Positions 57,697-64,000 of a DNA stretch of 64,000 nt are shown piece after piece. The translations under genes were made by a program, and so were the position numbers. Source of the stretch: Pseudomonas sp. B21-028 (GTDB taxonomy: Bacteria > Pseudomonadota > Gammaproteobacteria > Pseudomonadales > Pseudomonadaceae); NCBI RefSeq assembly GCF_024749045.1, contig NZ_CP087184.1, forward strand, positions 558,001-622,000. Reading direction: 5' to 3'. The notes under the pieces are model-generated. The model made no database searches. It was not told the DNA's origin and saw only the letters and a list, made by a program, of their open reading frames with translations. Numbering within the stretch: the first letter of the stretch is position 1; each line of letters opens with the position of its first letter.

Positions 57697-58998
57697 TTGT
57701 TCTTTGAGCGCCACGGTGGTGGTGAACGGGCCATTCTCGTTCACCTGGATGGACAGGACCCTGAGGCGCGCGAAGACCCGCAGGAGTTTCAGGAGTTGGC
57801 ACTTTCGGCCGGCGCCGAGACCGTCGCGTTTTTCAACGTGCCGCGTCATCGGCCAACCGCCAAATTCCTGATCGGCAGTGGCAAGGTCGAGGAGTTGCGC
57901 GACCTGGTCAAGACCGAAGAAGCCGATCTGGTGATCTTCAATCACATCCTCACGCCCAGTCAGGAACGTAACCTCGAACGCGTATTCGAGTGTCGCGTGA
58001 TCGACCGTACGGGCCTGATTCTCGATATCTTCGCCCAGCGCGCCCGTACCCATGAAGGCAAGCTCCAGGTCGAACTGGCCCAGCTCGAGCACATGAGCAC
58101 GCGGCTCGTTCGCGGCTGGACGCACCTTGAGCGGCAGAAAGGTGGTATCGGCCTGCGTGGTCCGGGTGAAACCCAGCTGGAAACCGACCGGCGCCTGTTG
58201 CGGATTCGCCTGCGCCAGATCAAGGGGCGCCTGGAGAAGGTCCGCAGCCAGCGCGAGCAGTCGCGGCGCGGCCGCAAGCGCGCGGACATCCCGACGGTCT
58301 CCCTGGTGGGCTATACCAACGCCGGCAAGTCGACGCTGTTCAATAACGTGACGCAGTCGGACGTCTACGCCGCCGACCAGTTGTTCGCCACGCTCGACCC
58401 GACCTTGCGCCGGCTCGACCTGGACGACCTCGGGCCGATCGTGCTGGCCGACACCGTGGGTTTCATCCGCCACCTGCCGCATAAACTGGTCGAGGCTTTC
58501 CGGGCTACGCTCGAAGAGTCGAGCAACTCCGACCTGCTGCTGCATGTGATCGATGCCGCCGAGCCGGACCGGATGCTGCAGATCGAGCAGGTCATGGTGG
58601 TGCTCGGCGAGATCGGAGCCCAGGACTTGCCGATCCTGGAGGTATACAACAAACTCGATTTGCTCGAAGGCGTGGAGCCGCAGATCCAGCGCGATGCCGA
58701 TGGCAAGCCGCAGCGGGTCTGGTTGTCGGCCCGGGACGGTACCGGTCTCGAACTGCTCGAGCAGGCCGTGGCGGAGCTGTTGGGCAGCGACCTGTTTGTC
58801 GGCACGCTGAAGCTGCCGCAACGGTTCGCCCGCCTGCGTGCCCAATTCTTCGAGCTGGGTGCGGTGCAAAAAGAAGAACATGACGAGGAAGGCACTTGCC
58901 TGCTGGCGGTTCGCCTGCCGCGGACGGAGCTGAATCGGCTGGTCAGTCGAGAAGGGCTGAAACCGATGGAATTCATCGAGCAACACACTTTGCAATAA
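57697..58998 (+). CDS. hflX: Ribosome-associated GTPase HflX
   Basis: A 433-residue GTPase that can split stalled ribosomes under stress. N-terminal HflX domain with KFLIGSGKVEEL and LERVFECRVIDRTGLIL, coiled-coil linker RGPGETQLETDRRLLRI, then the G domain with GYTNAGKSTLFN, ADTVGFIRHLP and YNKLDLLEG. The start is TTG 57697 following TAGGAG. It is 12 bases behind hfq and in the same operon. Confidence 0.95.
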   Translation: MFFERHGGGERAILVHLDGQDPEAREDPQEFQELALSAGAETVAFFNVPRHRPTAKFLIGSGKVEELRDLVKTEEADLVIFNHILTPSQERNLERVFECRVIDRTGLILDIFAQRARTHEGKLQVELAQLEHMSTRLVRGWTHLERQKGGIGLRGPGETQLETDRRLLRIRLRQIKGRLEKVRSQREQSRRGRKRADIPTVSLVGYTNAGKSTLFNNVTQSDVYAADQLFATLDPTLRRLDLDDLGPIVLADTVGFIRHLPHKLVEAFRATLEESSNSDLLLHVIDAAEPDRMLQIEQVMVVLGEIGAQDLPILEVYNKLDLLEGVEPQIQRDADGKPQRVWLSARDGTGLELLEQAVAELLGSDLFVGTLKLPQRFARLRAQFFELGAVQKEEHDEEGTCLLAVRLPRTELNRLVSREGLKPMEFIEQHTLQ

Positions 58999-59083
58999 AA
59001 GCCTGAGAAAGCTGTGTCAGGCATTCTGTAGCATTGGCCGGCGCGCCGTGGGTGCGTCTTTGCTTTATCAGATGGAGAGCGCT

Positions 59084-60253
59084 ATGGCTTGGAATGAGCC
59101 GGGTGGCAACTCGAATAACCAGGATCCCTGGGGCGGCAAGCGTCGTAACAACGGCGACCGCAAGGGGCCACCGGATCTCGACGAGGCCTTCCGCAAGCTG
59201 CAGGAAAGCCTGAACGGTTTGTTCGGTGGTGGTAAGAAACGCGGTGATGACGGCAGTGGTCGTCCAGGCAAGAGCGGCGGTTTCGGCCTGCTCGGCATTG
59301 GCCTGGTCGTGCTCGCGGCTATCTGGCTGTACAGCGCGGTGTATGTCGTGGACGAGCAGGAACAGGCCGTGGTGCTGCGCTTTGGCAAGTACTACGAAAC
59401 CGTCGGCCCGGGCCTGAACATCTATTTCCCGCCGATCGACCGGAAGTTCATGGAAAACGTCACGCGTGAGCGTGCCTACACCAAGCAGGGCCAGATGCTC
59501 ACGGAAGACGAAAACATCGTCGAAGTGCCACTGACCGTGCAGTACAAGATCACCAACCTGCAGGACTTCGTACTGAACGTCGACCAGCCGGAAGTCAGCC
59601 TGCAGCATGCCACCGAGAGTGCGTTGCGCCATGTGGTGGGTTCCACCGCCATGGACCAGGTGCTGACCGAGGGCCGTGAGCTGATGGCCAGCGAAATCAA
59701 GGAGCGCCTGCAGCGGTTCCTCGATACCTATCGCACCGGTATCACCGTCACCCAGGTCAACGTGCAGAGCGCCGCGGCGCCGCGTGAAGTCCAGGAAGCC
59801 TTCGACGACGTGATCCGTGCCCGTGAAGACGAGCAGCGTTCGCGCAACCAGGCCGAGACCTATGCCAATGGCGTCGTGCCGGAAGCCCGTGGCCAGGCCC
59901 AGCGCATCATCGAGGATGCCAACGGTTACCGTGACGAAGTGGTCTCCCGTGCCAAGGGTGAGGCCGACCGCTTCACCAAACTGGTAGTCGAGTACCGCAA
60001 GGCCCCTGAGGTGACCCGTGAGCGTCTATATCTGGACACCATGCAGGAAGTCTTCAGCAACACCAGCAAGGTCCTCGTGACCGGCAACAAGAACGGCCAG
60101 AGCAACCTGCTGTACCTGCCACTGGACAAGATGGTCGAGAGCGGTCGCAACACCAGCACGCCGCCGGCCAGCACGGCATCCTCCAGCAATGAAGCGAATG
60201 CTCGCGCCGCGGTGGAACAGCAACAGCAAGCACGTACCAGGGAGAGTCGCTGA
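59084..60253 (+). CDS. hflK: FtsH regulator HflK
   Basis: A 389-residue inner-membrane protein with one N-terminal transmembrane segment (FGLLGIGLVVLAAIWLYSAV near residue 75) preceded by a Gly/Asn/Arg-rich cytoplasmic tail, and a periplasmic SPFH (prohibitin) domain with GPGLNIYFPPIDRKF. A Gln/Ala-rich region near the end likely forms a coiled coil. HflK/HflC form a cage around FtsH. I chose ATG 59084 with GGAG seven bases upstream; ATG 59072 is an alternative. Its stop overlaps the hflC start by one base. Confidence 0.95.
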   Translation: MAWNEPGGNSNNQDPWGGKRRNNGDRKGPPDLDEAFRKLQESLNGLFGGGKKRGDDGSGRPGKSGGFGLLGIGLVVLAAIWLYSAVYVVDEQEQAVVLRFGKYYETVGPGLNIYFPPIDRKFMENVTRERAYTKQGQMLTEDENIVEVPLTVQYKITNLQDFVLNVDQPEVSLQHATESALRHVVGSTAMDQVLTEGRELMASEIKERLQRFLDTYRTGITVTQVNVQSAAAPREVQEAFDDVIRAREDEQRSRNQAETYANGVVPEARGQAQRIIEDANGYRDEVVSRAKGEADRFTKLVVEYRKAPEVTRERLYLDTMQEVFSNTSKVLVTGNKNGQSNLLYLPLDKMVESGRNTSTPPASTASSSNEANARAAVEQQQQARTRESR

Positions 60254-61122
60254 TGAGCAATAAATCGCTGATCGCCCTTATTGTTGGCGTCGTCGTGGCG
60301 ATCGCTGCCTGGAACTGCTTCTACATCGTGTCCCAGACCGAGCGCGCAGTTCTGCTGCAATTCGGTCGCGTGGTCGAGACGGATGTCCAGCCCGGGCTGC
60401 ATGTGAAAGTGCCGTACGTCAACAAGGTGCGCAAGTTCGACGCTCGCCTGATGACGCTGGATGCACCGACGCAACGCTTCCTGACGCTGGAAAAGAAAGC
60501 GGTCATGGTCGATGCCTATGCCAAGTGGCGCGTGAAGGATGCCGAGCGCTTCTACACGGCCACCTCGGGTCTCAAGCAGATCGCTGACGAACGTCTGTCC
60601 CGCCGCCTGGAGTCGGGTTTGCGCGACCAGTTCGGCAAGCGCACCCTGCATGAAGTGGTGTCCGGTGAGCGTGATGCGCTCATGGCCGACATTACCCGTT
60701 CGCTGAACGCCATGGCGGAAAAGGAACTGGGTATTGAAGTGGTCGATGTCCGGGTCAAGGCCATCGATCTGCCGAAGGAAGTGAACCGCAGCGTCTTCGA
60801 GCGGATGAGCACCGAGCGCGAACGTGAAGCCCGCGAGCATCGTGCGAAGGGTAACGAGCTGGCCGAAGGCATCCGTGCCGACGCTGATCGTCAACGTCGC
60901 GTGCTGCTGGCCGAAGCCTATCGTGAATCGGAAGAAGTTCGCGGTGATGGCGACGCCCAGGCCGCGGCGATCTATGCCAAGGCCTTCGGCCAGGACCAGG
61001 AGTTCTACGCGTTCTACCGTAGCCTGCACGCCTACCGTGAAAGCTTCGCGCACAAATCCGACGTATTGGTCCTGGACCCGAGCAGCGACTTTTTCCGCTA
61101 CCTGGAAAAGGCCAAGCCTTGA
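60253..61122 (+). CDS. hflC: FtsH regulator HflC
   Basis: A 289-residue SPFH protein with an N-terminal signal-anchor (LIALIVGVVVAIAAWNCFYIV) and a periplasmic prohibitin domain containing GRVVETDVQPGLHVKVPYVN. A helical region REREAREHRAKGNELAEGI precedes the C-terminus. Partner of HflK, with which it overlaps by one base. A terminator at 61207 ends the operon. Confidence 0.96.
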   Translation: MSNKSLIALIVGVVVAIAAWNCFYIVSQTERAVLLQFGRVVETDVQPGLHVKVPYVNKVRKFDARLMTLDAPTQRFLTLEKKAVMVDAYAKWRVKDAERFYTATSGLKQIADERLSRRLESGLRDQFGKRTLHEVVSGERDALMADITRSLNAMAEKELGIEVVDVRVKAIDLPKEVNRSVFERMSTEREREAREHRAKGNELAEGIRADADRQRRVLLAEAYRESEEVRGDGDAQAAAIYAKAFGQDQEFYAFYRSLHAYRESFAHKSDVLVLDPSSDFFRYLEKAKP

Positions 61123-61435
61123 TGCAACGTTGACCTGAGACACTCCGCCCGGCGGCTAAAACGTCTGGCGGGGTGATCCTTTGGAAAAACGGGTGTATGA
61201 TGCGGCAGCCGGGAAATTCCCGGCTTTTTTGCGTCTGCACGTTCGATTGCGGTTTTGGTTGCAGGCGTCGGGTTGAACGACTCGACAGGTTTTTCGAGGA
61301 AAGTGCTGGACGAGGCCGTTTCCTGGCCATTCGTCACGTCGCCCTTGCGCGCTTTTTGCGTAGGACATGGGCGCTTTCTGCTTCACTCAAGGCTTGCCCG
61401 AAGGCTGGCCGCCCGGACCATAGGGGAATGGCGTA
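61123..61435 (+). other. Gap between hflC and hisZ
   Basis: The 313 bases hold the hflC terminator at 61207-61230. Frames in the rest (for example 61173-61436) give no protein resembling the DUF2065 gene often found here in other bacteria. The last part may contain the hisZ promoter, but no clear element was seen. AGGGG lies 10 bases before the hisZ ATG. Confidence 0.65.
61207..61230 (+). terminator. Rho-independent terminator after hflKC
   Basis: Stem agccggga/tcccggct (61207-61214 and 61218-61225) with loop aat, then TTTTT (61226-61230). Confidence 0.85.
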
Positions 61436-62623
61436 ATGGCAACGGTAGACCGCTGGCTGCTGCCAGATGGCATCGAAGAAGTACTGCCACCGGAAGCTGC
61501 GCGTATCGAAGTAGCGCGTCGGCAGGTGTTGGATCTGTTCCAGAGCTGGGGTTACGAGTTCGTCGTCACCCCACATATCGAGTACCTGGAATCCCTGCTG
61601 ACCGGCGCGGGCCAGGACCTGGATCTGCGCACCTTCAAGGTCGTCGACCCGCAGTCGGGCCGGCAGATGGGTTTTCGTGCCGACATCACGCCCCAGGTAG
61701 CGCGTATCGACGCCCACACCCTGCGCCGTGAAGGGCCCAGTCGCTTGTGCTATGCCGGCAGTGTGCTGCACGCCCAGCCGCGCGCCCTGTCGTCCTCGCG
61801 CAGCCCGATCCAGCTGGGTGCCGAGTTGTATGGCGATGCCAGCCCGAGCAGCGACGTGGAAGTCATCAGCCTGATGTTGGCCATGCTGCAACTGGCCGAC
61901 GTGCCGGATGTCCACATGGACCTGGGCCACGTCGGTATCTATCGCGGCCTGGCCCGTGCGGCCGGTCTGTCCGGTGAAGTGGAACAACGGCTGTTCGATG
62001 CCTTGCAGCGCAAGGCCATCGATGAAGTGATCAGCCTGACCGAAGGCTTGCCGGCCGATCTGTCCGACATGCTGCGGGCGCTGGTGGACCTGTGCGGTGG
62101 CCGTGAAGTGCTGGCGGCGGCGCGTGAGCGCCTGGCCCATGCGCCGGCGCCTGTCATGGCGGCGCTGGACGACCTGCTGGCAATCGCCGAGCGTCTGTCG
62201 GTGCGTTTCCCTGAGCTGCCGTTGTATTTCGACCTGGGTGAGTTGCGTGGCTACCACTACCACACCGGCGTGGTGTTCGCCGTGTTCGTGCCGGGCGTGG
62301 GCCAGTCCATCGCCCAGGGCGGTCGTTACGACGATATCGGCGCCGATTTCGGTCGCGCCCGTCCGGCGACCGGTTTCTCTACCGATCTGAAAACCCTGGT
62401 GACCCTGGGGCGTGCTGAAGTCGAGCTACCGTCCGGCGGTATCTGGATGCCTGACAGTACGGACGCGGCACTCTGGCAGGCTGTCTGCCAGTTGCGCAGT
62501 GAGGGTCAGCGTGTCGTCCAGGCATTGCCTGGACAGCCTTTGGCCGCCGCCCGTGAAGCGGACTGCGACCGGCAATTGATTCAGCAGAACGGGCTTTGGC
62601 AAGTATTGCCGCTGGCTTCTTGA
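61436..62623 (+). CDS. hisZ: ATP phosphoribosyltransferase regulatory subunit HisZ
   Basis: A 395-residue HisRS-like protein that pairs with the short form of HisG for the first step of histidine synthesis. It has the class II aminoacyl-tRNA synthetase folds: motif 2-like [17 protein letters not shown], the [15 protein letters not shown] region and [20 protein letters not shown]. It lacks the tRNA anticodon-binding domain of HisRS. Length fits HisZ (about 390). purA follows after 54 bases, a Pseudomonas arrangement. Confidence 0.94.
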   Translation: MATVDRWLLPDGIEEVLPPEAARIEVARRQVLDLFQSWGYEFVVTPHIEYLESLLTGAGQDLDLRTFKVVDPQSGRQMGFRADITPQVARIDAHTLRREGPSRLCYAGSVLHAQPRALSSSRSPIQLGAELYGDASPSSDVEVISLMLAMLQLADVPDVHMDLGHVGIYRGLARAAGLSGEVEQRLFDALQRKAIDEVISLTEGLPADLSDMLRALVDLCGGREVLAAARERLAHAPAPVMAALDDLLAIAERLSVRFPELPLYFDLGELRGYHYHTGVVFAVFVPGVGQSIAQGGRYDDIGADFGRARPATGFSTDLKTLVTLGRAEVELPSGGIWMPDSTDAALWQAVCQLRSEGQRVVQALPGQPLAAAREADCDRQLIQQNGLWQVLPLAS

Positions 62624-63970
<1,347 letters not shown>

Positions 63971-64000
63971 TAAGTCACTGATGTAAAAGACAAAGGGCCC

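Overview
The window reads as chromosomal DNA of a GC-rich gamma-proteobacterium. Gene content and order fit the Pseudomonas fluorescens group: rfaE/hldE-msbA-waaL core-LPS genes, emrE, waaA, tolC, thiC, nudF-cpdA-yqiA-parE-parC, serB, psd-rhdA, motAB-rsgA-orn, queG-nnr-tsaE-amiB-mutL-miaA-hfq-hflX-hflKC-hisZ-purA. From memory, this backbone matches the P. aeruginosa PA4938 to PA5003 interval, with accessory insertions and deletions. No phage, transposase, CRISPR array, tRNA or rRNA was seen. The assignment rests on recognised protein families and synteny, not on a database search.

Layout. (1) 1-14.4 kb is a cell-surface polysaccharide region. It holds a truncated family 2 glycosyltransferase, two capsule/teichoic-type transferases, an LPS-kinase-like gene on the other strand, waaL, msbA, a Mig-14 family gene, a dnpA-type de-N-acetylase, an APS kinase and hldE. 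Three accessory genes follow, one of which carries the diagnostic motifs of GT29 sialyltransferases. (2) 14.4-20.2 kb has a conserved hypothetical, an aldo/keto reductase-FAD oxidoreductase pair, emrE with a divergent LysR regulator, and waaA. (3) 20.4-28.5 kb has tolC, a TPP riboswitch with thiC and cytX, a lipoprotein, and the nudF-DUF1249-cpdA run. (4) 28.5-29.9 kb is an unusual locus: two roughly 300-bp inverted repeats tipped with hexanucleotide arrays flank a small DUF6124-type gene, and base skew switches across it. (5) 29.9-36.7 kb is yqiA, parE, a phytase-esterase-like protein, parC and an orphan PqiC-like lipoprotein. (6) 36.9-47.3 kb holds a HAMP/degenerate cyclase protein, serB, a PilZ-like protein, psd, rhdA, an HDOD protein and motAB, the last behind a good sigma-28 promoter. 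(7) 47.4-64 kb is the dense housekeeping block from rsgA to purA, with many 1-16 nt overlaps.

How the genes work together. hldE (heptose precursor), waaA (Kdo transfer), the transferases, waaL (O-antigen ligation) and msbA (flipping) build and export LPS. The APS kinase, de-N-acetylase, GT29-like gene and two neighbouring transferase-like genes look like a strain-variable decoration set. parC/parE, mutL, miaA, hfq, orn, tsaE and queG serve DNA and RNA maintenance. Short palindromic REP-type elements occupy most of the larger intergenic gaps and two copies of a longer hairpin element flank the emrE-lysR-waaA segment.
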